37,214 nt of DNA from Reticulitermes lucifugus. Taxonomy: Eukaryota > Arthropoda > Insecta > Blattodea > Rhinotermitidae. Each line of letters begins with the position of its first letter. The first letter of the stretch is position 1. The notes beneath the pieces are model-generated. The model saw only the letters and a program-made list of their open reading frames with translations, did no database searches and was not told the origin of the DNA. Location of the stretch: positions 1 through 37,214 of the forward strand of contig JAKCWW010005284.1 in assembly GCA_026260175.1 (NCBI GenBank). Direction: 5' to 3'. Shown here one piece after another: positions 12,001 to 18,389 of this stretch. Both the position numbers and the translations under genes were made by a program.

Positions 12001-14482
12001 GGGTGCATTTCGACGTGGGAGGTTCAAACCTTGTGTGTGTGTGTTCGTGCGTGAGCCCGTGTGAAGATTGTTTATTCGAAACATTGTACATTGTAGGCTG
12101 ATAACTTGAAATTTGAAAGACAATTAAGGAATGTGGGTAGTGTGGGATCGGTTTCTGCCTGGTTTCCCGCCCTCCCCCCCATTCCCATTGAATAGAAGAT
12201 GGGGGCCCCCAGAGGTTTCACTGTATGCTGCTGTTTATTTGATGTTACGCATCCCGCCATGTTATATGAGACTACAAAGAAGCACTTGTTTGCTGTCTAC
12301 ACAACATTATTAATATTGATGTTAATTAGTCATAGTAATAAGGCAACATGTGCCGATCCCAGTGGCCGCGCGGTCTAAGGCGTGGGTCTGCAGCCGCTCG
12401 CTTACTAGGATCGNNNNNNNNNNNNNNNNNNNNNNNNNNNNNNNNNNNNNNNNNNNNNNNNNNNNNNNNNNNNNNNNNNNNNNNNNNNNNNNNNNNNNNN
12501 NNNNNNNNNNNNNNNNNNNNNNNNNNNNNNNNNNNNNNNNNNNNNNNNNNNNNNNNNNNNNNNNNNNNNNNNNNNNNNNNNNNNNNNNNNNNNNNNNNNN
12601 NNNNNNNNNNNNNNNNNNNNNNNNNNNNNNNNNNNNNNNNNNNNNNNNNNNNNNNNNNNNNNNNNNNNNNNNNNNNNNNNNNNNNNNNNNNNNNNNNNNN
12701 NNNNNNNNNNCGTGAAGCCTCGAAAAATGAGGCGGCCTAGGCCCCAAAGGGGCTGTCGAGCCATTGGGGGAAAGAAATTAAGGCAACATGTTTCAACCAA
12801 TCATAGTAATAGTATCAGTAATAGAATGACAAGCAACATGTACTATGTAAATTGTAAGATTGAGATTTCAGTCTATTTAACACGTATTTTGATACAATTG
12901 TAATATTTCTACTTCCTATGACATTGGATGGCCTGAAGATGATCATGATTGGTTAAAACATGTTGCCTTATTAATATGACTAACATTAATGTAAATAAAG
13001 TTGTGTTGACGGTAAATAAATGCTTCTTTGTATGTTGTTATGTCTGGGGTTCTTGTTACACGGTATTTACCTCAGGACCCGAGAGTCGGTACTCTTTAAT
13101 CAATTCTATGTTAGTATTAAACACGAAGATTTGTCGCCGTCCTTACAAAAATCGGTCATTGAACCCTTCCCCGAGCAACTATAATTCACACCCCCACAAA
13201 CTTTTTCGCTAAGACTCATTTTAATATTATTTTAACCTTTAAGATTTATTTATTTATTTGTTCTTTATTTACTGAAGGTGGGAGTAACTCAAAGAATACA
13301 GTGTCTAATCATTAGACGATAACGAAAAGTTGATTGTAAAGGATGTAGAAGATAATGGTCATGGCATGTTGTAACATGCTTTTCTGACACCGTTAAGGAA
13401 CTGATGAAACCACGAGACACCTCAGCCAGGATAGTCTGTTACACTAGAGGTTCGAACGGGGCACCGTCCGACTGCAAGTCAGGAACGTTACTGTTTAAAC
13501 CAAATTGCTTAGCGATCTTGTCGTCGGAGTCGTTTTGCTATGTGAGGTTTCCAGACCCTAATGTTGAACTCCGTTCTTTCTCCCACTAATACTACAAGTG
13601 CCATTCACCTCTGTGAAATGTTTTGCCGTACAGCATGTTCAACGGAACAGAAGGAAAAACAATGTCTCGGTAGTATGCCACAGCGATGTTGAATGCAGAT
13701 TTGCAGTGATATTAAATGAACACCGCCTCCAAAGCGGTACACTTTCGAAGCGCATTGAACCCTTTCCTGAGTGGCGTCATACCCTTCTCTGTGTACTCCT
13801 GATAGCAGTCCTTCAGTCAATTAAAAACGTAGTAAAGGGGTTCTCAGAACTTACGTAAAATTCGCTCATTTTTGTTTAGAAGCCTCAAAATTCGGGCCAC
13901 CTCAGTCTCACTCACTTTTTTTTGAACTTCTGAATCCCATGTCGATTGTTTGAAAGTGGATATCAGAAAACATGAAAGTAGCAAAGAAGCGCTGAGGAGA
14001 TCGCAAGTGTCTAATATAGACAAAGTAACGTGGGACTAGGAAGGCATACGGCGTGATGTGTTTGAATGTGCCAGCTTGGCGTCTGGCTGGAGGAGCCATC
14101 TTACCTGCGTCTCTTTCCTTTGTTTGTACTCTTTACTTTATAAGTTGCAATTACAGAACAAAATGTACGTACCTGATACTCCGTTCGCGTCAGAAGTATT
14201 GTCATTCCGGAAGTCATGGGCGAATACTCCATACATTGGCCCCTCTTGCCACCAATCGATCGTCTGGCAGCGAGGTGCGGTGAAGATGAGGACTAGCACA
14301 AAGGTACACAATATTGAAAACGCGGACCAGAAGAAGATGAAACAGAAAAATCGAAGTCTCACCCAGAACGGATCGTTTGAATAATCTAGAAGTTGCTGAA
14401 TGGGCATTCCTACCCATTGATGAGGCTCCAGCTCTTCTTCTTCTTTAGGGATGAGCAGTTTCGTCTCCTCACTTCCTGGCAT
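1..14482 (-). CDS. SLC3A1/rBAT-like type II membrane GH13 protein, 9 exons, 3' end cut off by window edge
   Basis: Joined minus-strand exons: 14482-14173, 5637-5458, 4395-4238, 4006-3881, 3240-2999, 2184-1998, 1549-1351, 1252-1105, 68-1. All internal junctions are GT-AG and the phases agree throughout, giving about 539 residues without a stop. Visible order: acidic cytosolic tail ([14 protein letters not shown], 1-30), membrane span about 45-67, Cys72 followed by DWWQEGPMY, then a GH13 barrel. Conserved region I is D170-H175 (DLVPNH), the QPDLN motif is 243-247, the nucleophile is Asp275 (GFRVDAMPH), the acid/base is Glu344 (MAEV) and the third Asp is D406 (GNHD). Family knowledge: rBAT and CD98hc chaperone SLC7 light chains to the plasma membrane through a disulfide from the juxtamembrane Cys; related insect maltases hydrolyse alpha-glucosides. 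Inference: heavy chain for basic/neutral amino-acid exchange, possibly still catalytic. It could equally be annotated as a membrane-bound maltase. The last roughly 80-120 residues lie outside the window. Confidence 0.93.
69..1104. other. intron 8 of the rBAT-like gene with a LINE reverse-transcriptase remnant
   Basis: No exon is seen between exons 8 and 9. About 540-930 on the plus strand is a decayed non-LTR retrotransposon. [14 protein letters not shown] (about 688-723) is the classic RT thumb/palm-end motif, and further on NTLYGAGCE resembles the VLYGCETW motif. It is antisense to the host gene, frameshifted and not functional. Confidence 0.6.
1105..1252 (-). CDS. rBAT-like gene exon 8
   Basis: About 49 residues: [30 protein letters not shown] and [10 protein letters not shown]. 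This matches the stretch after the catalytic barrel in maltases/rBAT (a YKAL.ALR-like helix, then a VFAFTR strand). The acceptor is gattgcag|AT; G|AT completes a codon with exon 7 from either donor. The donor is ACCAG|gtattgag, phase 2. Confidence 0.88.
1351..1549 (-). CDS. rBAT-like gene exon 7 (GNHD; two possible donors)
   Basis: Residues 402-467 plus one base: [15 protein letters not shown], then [20 protein letters not shown]. Asp406 in GNHD is the third catalytic Asp. The acceptor is tatccacag|CTG. Two same-phase donors exist: TCAG|gtaaaag ending at 1351 (used here) and CCAG|gtatttgg ending at 1411. The longer form adds ETPEH..NKNS, which roughly aligns with the TPMQW..NAG segment of relatives but lacks its QW. 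The shorter form would drop that segment altogether. Which donor is used cannot be settled from sequence. Confidence 0.85.
1998..2184 (-). CDS. rBAT-like gene exon 6 (catalytic acid/base)
   Basis: Residues 339-401: [27 protein letters not shown] and ESKWANWV. Glu344 in MAEV is the GH13 acid/base. MEYYG, the PFN segment and W(A/P)NW match the equivalent stretch of rBAT. The acceptor is ttttccag|A, completing an AGA codon split after exon 5. The donor is GTT|gtaagttt, phase 0. Confidence 0.93.
2615..2797. repeat. inverted repeat with 76-bp near-perfect arms (2615-2690 / 2722-2797)
   Basis: The left arm beginning aaccaacagttgcac and the right arm ending gtgcaactgttggtt are reverse complements over 76 bases, separated by a 31-base spacer. 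The right half plus the spacer carries a plus-strand hammerhead motif. It lies in intron 5 (2185-2998). The near-identity of the arms suggests a recent origin or an inverted tandem of a hammerhead-bearing retroelement terminus. Confidence 0.9.
2700..2751 (+). ncRNA. hammerhead ribozyme-like motif A
   Basis: The core CTGATGA is at 2708-2714. Stem II is GGTCG/CGACC (2716-2720, 2726-2730), followed by GAAAC (2731-2735), then a mini stem III (AC-ATAT-GT) and cleavage position A2742. Stem I pairs AAAAGCCC (2700-2707) with GGGTATTTT (2743-2751): CCC/GGG, a G-T wobble and AAAA/TTTT around one unpaired A. One extra T sits between the core and stem II relative to the strict consensus. It resembles the minimal type I hammerheads reported in Penelope-like elements. 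It is antisense to the rBAT-like gene. Confidence 0.65.
2999..3240 (-). CDS. rBAT-like gene exon 5 (catalytic nucleophile)
   Basis: Residues 259-338 plus two bases: [20 protein letters not shown] with nucleophile Asp275 and its partner Arg273, then [17 protein letters not shown]. The LRDE and VN elements echo vertebrate rBAT more than soluble maltases. It holds an NGT glycosylation sequon. The acceptor is tctctgtag|GGC and the donor CGCAG|gtaaata. Confidence 0.93.
3881..4006 (-). CDS. rBAT-like gene exon 4 (QPDLN motif)
   Basis: Residues 217-258 (42 codons, phase 0 at both ends): [44 protein letters not shown] is the fifth conserved region of the oligo-1,6-glucosidase GH13 subgroup, which includes rBAT. 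The acceptor is tctgacag|CTG and the donor GTG|gtgagtt. Confidence 0.93.
4238..4395 (-). CDS. rBAT-like gene exon 3 (GH13 conserved region I)
   Basis: Residues 164-216: [20 protein letters not shown], then GPFTDYYVW and PPNNW. DxxxNH is GH13 conserved region I. The acceptor is tttgcag|GA and the donor TGG|gtgagta, phase 0. An accidental open frame continues far beyond the acceptor and should not be used as coding sequence. Confidence 0.93.
4430..5080. other. intron 2 interior, no recognisable feature
   Basis: AT-rich sequence between exon 3 and repeat X copy 1. The 138-codon minus-strand frame overlapping exon 3 is accidental. Confidence 0.5.
5085..5260 (+). repeat. unclassified interspersed repeat X, copy 1
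   Basis: Shares with 9960-10170 and 21845-22050 the ordered blocks 'acac(a/t)..ccgt', 'aaccga/agttaat', 'agaatcatac.aaacacataa', 'gta.g.aaaatgca' and 'cttaatgtta.agtaggtg'. No protein or RNA-gene signature is recognised. Confidence 0.55.
5250..5297. repeat. TA microsatellite flanked by an inverted repeat
   Basis: gtaggtgttac and gtaacacctac enclose an uninterrupted (AT)n run. The outer arm is also the end of the repeat shared with 9960-10170 and 21845-22050, so the microsatellite may have grown at its terminus. Confidence 0.85.
5458..5637 (-). CDS. rBAT-like gene exon 2
   Basis: Residues 104-163 plus one base, starting [13 protein letters not shown] and containing [12 protein letters not shown] and [12 protein letters not shown], strongly typical of GH13 maltase/rBAT barrels. 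I use the acceptor gtcgcag|GC because it restores GI-KLDY after DANGVS. A second AG 16 bases upstream would also be possible but would insert residues absent from the family. The donor is GAG|gtaagaac, a near-perfect consensus. The 8.5-kb first intron lies upstream. Confidence 0.93.
6130..6270. repeat. inverted repeat with hammerhead-like core H
   Basis: The arms start atgttgcgcggcgtagg and end cctactccgtgtaacat. The 19 bases gtaggttggtagttggtta (6142-6160) and taaccaactaccaacctac (6240-6258) are perfectly complementary. The right arm holds TTGAAGA (6204-6210), stem II GGGAC/GTCCC, then CGAAACGTC (6229-6237). This is a hammerhead-like layout with the first core C replaced by T and a zero-loop ACGT stem III, so activity as a monomer is doubtful. 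Intron 1. Confidence 0.65.
7050..7480 (-). repeat. hammerhead-bearing interspersed repeat, copy 1
   Basis: It shares, in the same order and orientation, several blocks with 19065-19440: 'gttcataccgtgc', a small gtgcatttt...aaaatgcac hairpin, the hammerhead region, 'catattaaaagt..aagatgta' and 'gggtccactg'. It is probably the noncoding end of a Penelope-like or related retroelement; no reverse transcriptase is seen. The right boundary is unclear. Confidence 0.6.
7160..7208 (-). ncRNA. hammerhead ribozyme-like motif B, sense in intron 1
   Basis: Read on the minus strand: stem I GGTCC (7207-7203), CTGATGA (7202-7196), stem II GGTTCC/GGAACC with an ATAATAG loop, GAAACATGTT with cleavage expected after 7166, then stem I partner GGACT (7165-7161). 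Stem I has five pairs, including one G-T. The ACATGT between GAAA and the cleavage base is self-complementary, which suits a dimeric hammerhead. The motif is transcribed in the gene's pre-mRNA orientation. Confidence 0.68.
7480..7575 (+). mobile_element. LINE 3' fragment
   Basis: Translation around 7502-7570 gives KWAGHVTGM followed by a SVG-like segment, the degraded form of the WAGHVARMG...VLVGKPEG motif near the C-terminus of insect non-LTR reverse transcriptases. Only this short piece remains. Confidence 0.5.
7617..7883 (-). mobile_element. complete tRNA-Leu-derived SINE (267 bp)
   Basis: Bounded by the direct repeat taatattaatt at 7606-7616 and 7884-7894, a clean target-site duplication. 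On the minus strand the head reads gatcccagtagccgtgctgt, then ctaaggcg (A-box like), with GCGGGTTCGAATTG as B-box. The tail carries aatgaggcggcctaggcccg. It inserted just downstream of a LINE fragment in intron 1, in the sense orientation of the host gene. Confidence 0.88.
8520..9440. other. intron 1 interior, no recognisable feature
   Basis: Apart from the 20-bp palindrome, this stretch has no coding signal or repeat I can classify. The 118-codon open frame just upstream (8165-8521) also has no family resemblance. Confidence 0.5.
8747..8766. repeat. perfect 20-bp palindrome
   Basis: aaatgtaaaattttacattt, flanked by cgctcatag and atagagcg, which extend the hairpin with small bulges. It may be the core of a small foldback element; no target duplication is evident. 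Confidence 0.6.
9455..9502 (+). ncRNA. hammerhead ribozyme-like motif C
   Basis: Stem I ATTGC (9456-9460) pairs perfectly with GCAAT (9496-9500). The core CTGATGA is 9461-9467. Stem II runs from GGATTT to AAACC with a mismatch, then GAAACATGTT (9486-9495), with the cleavage base T9495. It is antisense to the rBAT-like gene, in intron 1. The downstream block 'gttgtgattg' recurs after motif G (28441-28500), suggesting a shared element 3' end. Confidence 0.6.
9784..10170 (+). repeat. unclassified interspersed repeat X, copy 2, with a 92-codon open frame
   Basis: This copy contains an open frame (9784-10062) reading [20 protein letters not shown]. It looks like the recurrent 'MNMEQWWNDTDRGKPKYS' peptide that I recall from uncurated insect repeat translations, so I call it repeat-derived rather than a gene. 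The 3' half (9960-10170) matches the other two copies. Confidence 0.5.
10309..10539. mobile_element. hAT-like MITE (231 bp)
   Basis: The left end is cagtggcggagcaaag; the right end, read inward on the minus strand, is caggggcgtagctgggaggg. CAG(T/G)GGCG ends are characteristic of hAT-derived MITEs. The flanking octamers ctcgaaag (10301-10308) and cttgtaaa (10540-10547) match at 5 of 8 positions, consistent with an old 8-bp target duplication. No transposase remains. Intron 1. Confidence 0.7.
10550..11535. other. intron 1 interior, no recognisable feature
   Basis: Short overlapping open frames with no family resemblance. I see no inverted repeat or SINE/LINE motif. Confidence 0.45.
11540..11830 (+). 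mobile_element. Talua-type SINE, near complete
   Basis: The B-box GGGGTTCGACCCTC is at 11610-11623. The body has tggggcccacccagcccgct and gagtgagtacc, then cggctggggcgtgg, and the tail ggcatgttacagggtg, then cttttacctttac. The 5' boundary of the tRNA-like head is unclear. Intron 1. Confidence 0.75.
12351..12778 (+). mobile_element. tRNA-derived SINE with 12-bp target duplication, interior missing
   Basis: Flanked by taaggcaacatg at 12339-12350 and 12779-12790. The head gccgatcccagtggccgcgc followed by ggtctaaggcg is tRNA-Leu-like (A-box region). The tail has aatgaggcggcctaggcccc, as in the full copy at 7617-7883. The middle is replaced by unknown bases. Confidence 0.85.
12414..12710. other. 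assembly gap (297 unknown bases)
   Basis: A run of N inside the SINE at 12351-12778. Comparison with the complete 267-bp copy at 7617-7883 predicts roughly 150 missing bases, so the gap length is probably an estimate rather than a measured size. Open frames through this stretch are artefacts. Confidence 0.98.
12926..12975 (+). ncRNA. degenerate hammerhead-like motif D (right half of an inverted pair)
   Basis: GGC + CTGAAGA (12933-12939), an AT-rich hairpin, TAAAACATGTT instead of GAAACATGTT, then GCC pairing with GGC. The core position after CTGA tolerates any base in hammerheads, but the lost G of GAAA should abolish activity. A mirrored partner on the minus strand (read from about 12,810 back to 12,779, then 12,350 to 12,320 after removing the SINE) reads TTGAAACATGTTGCC. 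Confidence 0.4.
13011..14172. other. start of intron 1: no gene seen
   Basis: Only a possible tRNA-like SINE trace around 13,440-13,490 (gaggttcgaacgggg). I see no exon, transposase or structured repeat. Confidence 0.5.
14173..14482 (-). CDS. rBAT-like gene exon 1 (start codon, membrane anchor)
   Basis: I start at the ATG at 14482-14480 ([10 protein letters not shown]), the first ATG after the predicted transcription start. The open frame extends five codons upstream only through a GTG, which I reject as a start. The exon encodes residues 1-103 plus one base. It holds the acidic tail, the VGMP motif shared with vertebrate rBAT, a Phe/Leu-rich membrane span (about 45-67), Cys72 and [16 protein letters not shown], which opens the GH13 barrel. 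There is a glycosylation sequon at N95 (NTS). The donor reads TCAG|gtacgtac, phase 1. Confidence 0.93.
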
Positions 14483-14501
14483 TGTGTTTCTGCTCACAGA
14501 G

Positions 14502-14533
14502 ACTGACGTGGTTTGGTCTTTGTCAACTTTATA
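14502..14533 (-). promoter_or_regulatory. core promoter of the rBAT-like gene (TATA box + TCAGT initiator)
   Basis: On the minus strand TATAAAG (14533-14527) is followed by TCAGT (14506-14502). The A at 14504 lies 29 bases after the first T of the TATA box, the spacing typical of arthropod TATA/Inr promoters. The implied 5' UTR is only 22 bases (14504-14483) and leads to AACACAATGCC, the start codon context used for exon 1. Confidence 0.65.
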
Positions 14534-14904
14534 TTAGTGTGCCCCTTCCCCCCAGCAACATGAACAGTTACGGTTCGCAGAAGAAGTGGCAAGGCCAGGG
14601 TGCAAAGTCTCGTCCTGCCGGACAGTGGGGTGTGTCTGTTGACACAAGCGATAGAACATTCGCCTTTGTTCCCCATGATATTTGGAGACAGGCTGAGGCA
14701 TGAGACAGGGTTTAGTAGCCTGGATTTTCTTAGTGGATTTATTACAGTTCTGACAAATCTGGAAGTATATTCCACCCTAGTACGTGCATCACAATAAATT
14801 TTTACAGGCCAACGTTTCAAATTTGGTACTGGGTAATGTAATCAAGAACATGCATAAAGAGGAGCTTCGTAATTTGTAATCCTCACCAATTACTACATGA
14901 TGAA

Positions 14905-15125
14905 TTCAGAGTTTGGCAGGACGTGTAGGGGGAATAGAAGAGAAATGCAGGCGGGCGGAAAGTCCTAAGAAAATGTACCACTTTGAAGACCTAGGCGTAG
15001 TTGCGAGGATAATATTGGAGTGGATTTTAAAACCAGGATGGGAGTGTGTCACCTGGATCCTTTGGCTTAGGGCAGGGACAGTTTTCCCTCAGTGTGAGAG
15101 ACTGAATTTCACACTTATGAAAGCA
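14905..15125 (+). mobile_element. LINE 3' end fragment
   Basis: Translates as AGRVGGIEEKCR, then ILEWILKPGWE and WILWLRAGTVF. This is the decayed WAGHVARMG..NIKMDLKEVG..WIDLAQDRDRW end of insect non-LTR reverse transcriptases. It lies upstream of the rBAT-like promoter and is transcribed away from it. Confidence 0.6.
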
Positions 15126-15132
15126 ACAGGCT

Positions 15133-15248
15133 AGAAAGGGACAAAGCGAAGAAATAAAGAAAGGAGGAAGAAAAAGGAAGGAAATATGGAGAGAGAGATA
15201 AAGAACGAAAAGAAGAAAGAGAGAGAAAGAAAATGTTAGAAGGATGAA
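15133..15248 (+). repeat. purine-rich tract of about 115 bases
   Basis: Almost entirely A and G on the plus strand (gaaagagagagaaagaaaat and similar), directly after the LINE 3' end. It could be an expanded LINE tail. Long homopurine runs can adopt triplex structures. Confidence 0.7.
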
Positions 15249-16126
15249 ACAACGGAATCAAAATCGGCGCGATATTTCGAGAAAGTTTAGTGCGATATGA
15301 CATGCGAGTATGAAGCGTGAAGATAGCTAGCATGTAAACGTGTAACGTGAAATACTCATTCTCCGACAGTTTTTGACAGCAAATTCAGTTAATGCATTTC
15401 TTCCCAAGCCCCTCCCCCCCCTCGCGAAACTCAAATATTCTGCTATGTCAGTGCGTACGATTTAACTGCTTGTCGCATGTTGTGTTGAAGATCTGTCTGT
15501 AAATAATAAGAAACACTTCAGTGCCTGTTTGCATGTACAGGCTCGTGTCTTTGCTAATATAGAGGCCAGAAAGAAGAAAGAAATTTACATGTTGTATAAT
15601 TTCGTAACTAAAGAACTTAACGGGGATTTGTCGTCGAGCGAATATTATCTGATTCCAGCGCTGAGGCAAAATATTGGCTGCCACAAATTGAAAGATGATC
15701 GCGAGGAGGAAACAGTTGTAACAGGATTACTGAAAACAGAGGACACGGAATTACATTAACAAGGAATATAAAAGCTCTTCCCACTGTACTATGAGTCACT
15801 TGTGACGAGGACTATATGGAAAAGTGCTGGGATAGTAGTGAATCAAATCTGAACTGCTTTTATTAAGGTGCCCATACACGAGGACACATCTCCCAAGGCA
15901 AGTCTGCACATACCTTAAGTCTGGAGGCAATTCTCTACATGTATGGTGCAGGTCTGAAGACTTACAAGTCTGTAGTCGAAACTGCGAGAGATCTGTCGCC
16001 TCTTATTTTTAGCTGCAGACTACAGACTTCAGGACAGAAGTTTCAACGTGTATTGAGTGCTCGCATCTACACAACTGAAACCTGGCTGTGAGTCTGAAGT
16101 TCGTTAAGGTGGCTTCCCTCCGTCAT

Positions 16127-16320
16127 GAATTCGTGGAGCTGTTTATTGAACTTTACAAATCGTCGCCATGTTTATGGAGAACTAAAAGGGCATTGCTTTT
16201 GTAAGAAATTACAAACACTGCCTTTGTCAAACTTGTAGAAAATCTAAGGAACTTGACTCAAATGCTGACAAAAATGACGTAAGACAAATAACATATAATT
16301 TGCGAACTTTTTGTATGAAA
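16127..16320 (+). pseudogene. MADF-domain protein fragment, frameshifted
   Basis: At least two frameshifts and one in-frame stop separate the three blocks FIELYKSSPCLWRT, FVKLVENL and NADKNDVRQITYNLRT. The order and spacing follow the MADF fold (W in block 1, NLRT in block 3). In Harbinger elements this protein helps the transposase bind DNA and enter the nucleus. This copy cannot make it. Confidence 0.65.
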
Positions 16321-16547
16321 GGAATTACAAAGATATTTTTATGAAAGTGGTGCGACTGCACTAGACGTGTATGAACCAAAATTGTCAGATCAGTTAACTC
16401 AACGTCTTCTTCACATAGCTTAATGAACCCACTGTCATTACTTTTGTTCTGAGTTTTTCTAGTCGACTGAAGTGTGTGCAGATATCTAGACAAGTCTCCA
16501 AATGAGTTAGCACTAACAGGATTTAGACCTACCTCCAGACTTGGGTT

Positions 16548-16584
16548 TGAGCATACTTACCTTCAGGTAAGGTAAGTATGCTCA
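16548..16584. repeat. perfect 16-bp-stem hairpin inside the Harbinger end
   Basis: tgagcatacttacctt (16548-16563), loop caggt, aaggtaagtatgctca (16569-16584). The right half is the natural subterminal sequence; the left half looks like an inverted duplication of it. Confidence 0.85.
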
Positions 16585-16979
16585 TGTGTAGGCACCTTTA
16601 GAGCTAAAAATAACGAAAAATATGCACATTGTGAACTCATTTTCTGACCCACTGTTATGCATATTTATATTAGAAGTCTGTAACTTCTCTTAGGCCTGTT
16701 TGCGTATATGAAAGTATTAATTCACCAAACATGTGTGAATACCTCAATTATTTTTTTAGTTCAGTTAAACTCTACGAAAAACTGCTTCTGCTAACACCAG
16801 GTTTGTTTTGCAGTACGAAGCATTTATATCTACTTTCATAAACAATTTTTTTAAATCGATCTCTCGATCTACCAGACAGATCTACGAATATTAAAACATC
16901 CCTCCAAGACTTGTAGTCCACATACACGTATCTACCTGGTGCATTTTTTAAAGTACATGTTATAAATTACCTAATTTTC

Positions 16980-17225
16980 GATACAGCCGAAAAATCGAGG
17001 TTCGATTCCCGGCATTGTCAAGAGACTTACTTTGTCTGCGTGGTTTCCAGACCACCTCTGGGGCCCATCCAGCTTCCCGTTCAATGGGTACCGAAGTAGT
17101 GTGGCTAGGGCCTGTGTCTGACCATCACCCCCTCTAATTTAGAGATTAAGACTGCGTGGTGCTATACTCCACTCTTCTATATTCCTCCATACCTTGGTGC
17201 TTGATTAAGCACAGGGATGACTTTA
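16980..17225 (+). mobile_element. Talua-type SINE fragment
   Basis: B-box GGTTCGATTCCC near 17000, then tggggcccatccagcttccc, atgggtaccg and ggtgcttgattaagcac, with a gactttacctct tail. The same block order is seen at 22510-22790. Confidence 0.7.
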
Positions 17226-17849
17226 CCTCTACTTGTTAATTCTGTGCCGTCAATTCTGCCCACTGTCTGCCACCTCTTCCTAACATTTGTCGTCCCATTT
17301 CTGACTGCCTTTGATGTGGCCTCTTCGATCCTTCTTCAGATCCAAGCGCTACATAACCCCTTCGACCACGTCAAGATAGCAATAATGAGGAAACTTCCAT
17401 CCCCTTCCCCGTCTTATAACTCGTAAATTAAATATTCTTCGTATATTTTGAATTCGTGAATAATCTCAAGAAAAACACTGAAAATGCGAGTAGTTTGAAG
17501 TTGCCTTTCCTCGGTTTACACAAAACACACTTCGGCTTTCATAATGTTTTACTTACTCAGCGATTGTTTTCATCTGAAGAAGGAATTTCCTGCAATGAGG
17601 AAGTCAGTTGAAAAGTGACAACTTGGCTTCGGCGCGAAATATTTCGGTACAATTGCAATTGATTAAGCTGCCATCCCCACTGTGGTGGAGTATAGGTACG
17701 ATAAAGGTCACTGGGGAGAGAAATACCATAACTCGTCTGGCCAAGGTTAGCTTGAAATGGGAGCGTGTTATCTTGGGCTGTGTTTAAGATGCCTTATGTC
17801 TGATTCACTTTTTTTCGTAACAGCATATTAATACGAGGTTACTGGGACG

Positions 17850-17965
17850 TGGTATGGTGACAGTTTCCAAAGTAGGTCTCTCTGTCAAGGGCCAAGCCAC
17901 GCGTCGCATTCACATTCTGAACGTACCCACTTCGAGTCCTGGCCGGCGACCAGGTGCCCCCCTCA
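17850..17965 (+). mobile_element. tRNA-like SINE head
   Basis: tggtgacagtttccaaagta, ggtctctctgtcaagggcc and a B-box-like TTCGAGTCCTGGCC (17932-17945). No SINE body follows. Confidence 0.4.
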
Positions 17966-18129
17966 CCTTCTTTGGTTTGCTCTATATCTGCATGCATGCC
18001 TACCTTAAAATAACGCACTTCTTCACATATCCAGTATCCACAGCCACTGCATCACATAACTGCAGCAATTGAAACATCGTCATTAAATAACGAACAAACA
18101 GCAATTGCAACTCATTTACAGCAACGATA

Positions 18130-18385
18130 TTCGGTACGGTGACTATGTTACGGGCTGGAAGTCCGAGGAATCGTGGTTCGATTACCGGCAGGGTCAAGTG
18201 ATTTCTTTCTTCTCCAAAGCGTCCAGATCGGCTCTGCGGCTTGCCCAGCTTCTTATGCAGTGGGTACCGGGGACTATTTCCTTGGGATTAAAGATGCCAT
18301 AAAGCTGTCCACTCAGCGGCATCTGTTGTCGAGGTTAAGAATGAATGAGGCGATCCTGCTACTTCCTCATGCACTTTTACCTTAA
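18130..18385 (+). mobile_element. Talua-type SINE fragment
   Basis: Head ggtgactatgttacgggctg, B-box GTGGTTCGATTACCGGCAGG, then gcgtccagatcggctctgc, ttgcccagcttctt and gtgggtaccggggac. The tail is partly lost. Confidence 0.7.
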
Positions 18386-18389
18386 GCTG

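Larger units (their letters stand above)
12320..13010. repeat. inverted-repeat element interrupted by a SINE and an assembly gap
   Basis: Without the SINE (12351-12778 plus one target duplication) the left flank reads, on the minus strand, a TTGAAACATGTTGCC block and then 'ttattactatgactaat'. The right flank on the plus strand reads TTAAAACATGTTGCC and then 'ttattaatatgactaac'. The two halves therefore point outward. This is the same organisation as the elements at 2615-2797 and 27430-28505. Confidence 0.6.
15866..16597 (+). mobile_element. PIF/Harbinger-like DNA transposon remnant with broken MADF gene
   Basis: TTA target duplications (15863-15865, 16598-16600) flank inverted ends AGGTGCCcATACACgAG and AGGTGCCtACACATGAG. 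A 3-bp TTA/TAA duplication is the hallmark of PIF/Harbinger. Inside, 16127-16320 on the plus strand reads, in three frames, FVELFIELYKSSPCLWR, NTAFVKLVENL and SNADKNDVRQITYNLRTF, an eroded MADF (Myb/SANT-like) domain as in the second Harbinger protein. No DDE transposase is seen, so the element is non-autonomous. Confidence 0.72.

Noticed and set aside
12322-12800. Open frames of 121-141 codons through the N run
   Set aside because: They consist mostly of unknown bases and exist only because N is not a stop.
14482-14497. Upstream extension of the first exon (VSRNT before MPGSEE)
   Set aside because: It begins with GTG, and the ATG at 14482 has good context and is the first ATG after the initiator.
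17570-17660. ctgaagaaggaatttcc ... gaaatatttcgg, hammerhead-like words
   Set aside because: The distance between core halves is too long and I could not pair stems I and II; left unclassified.
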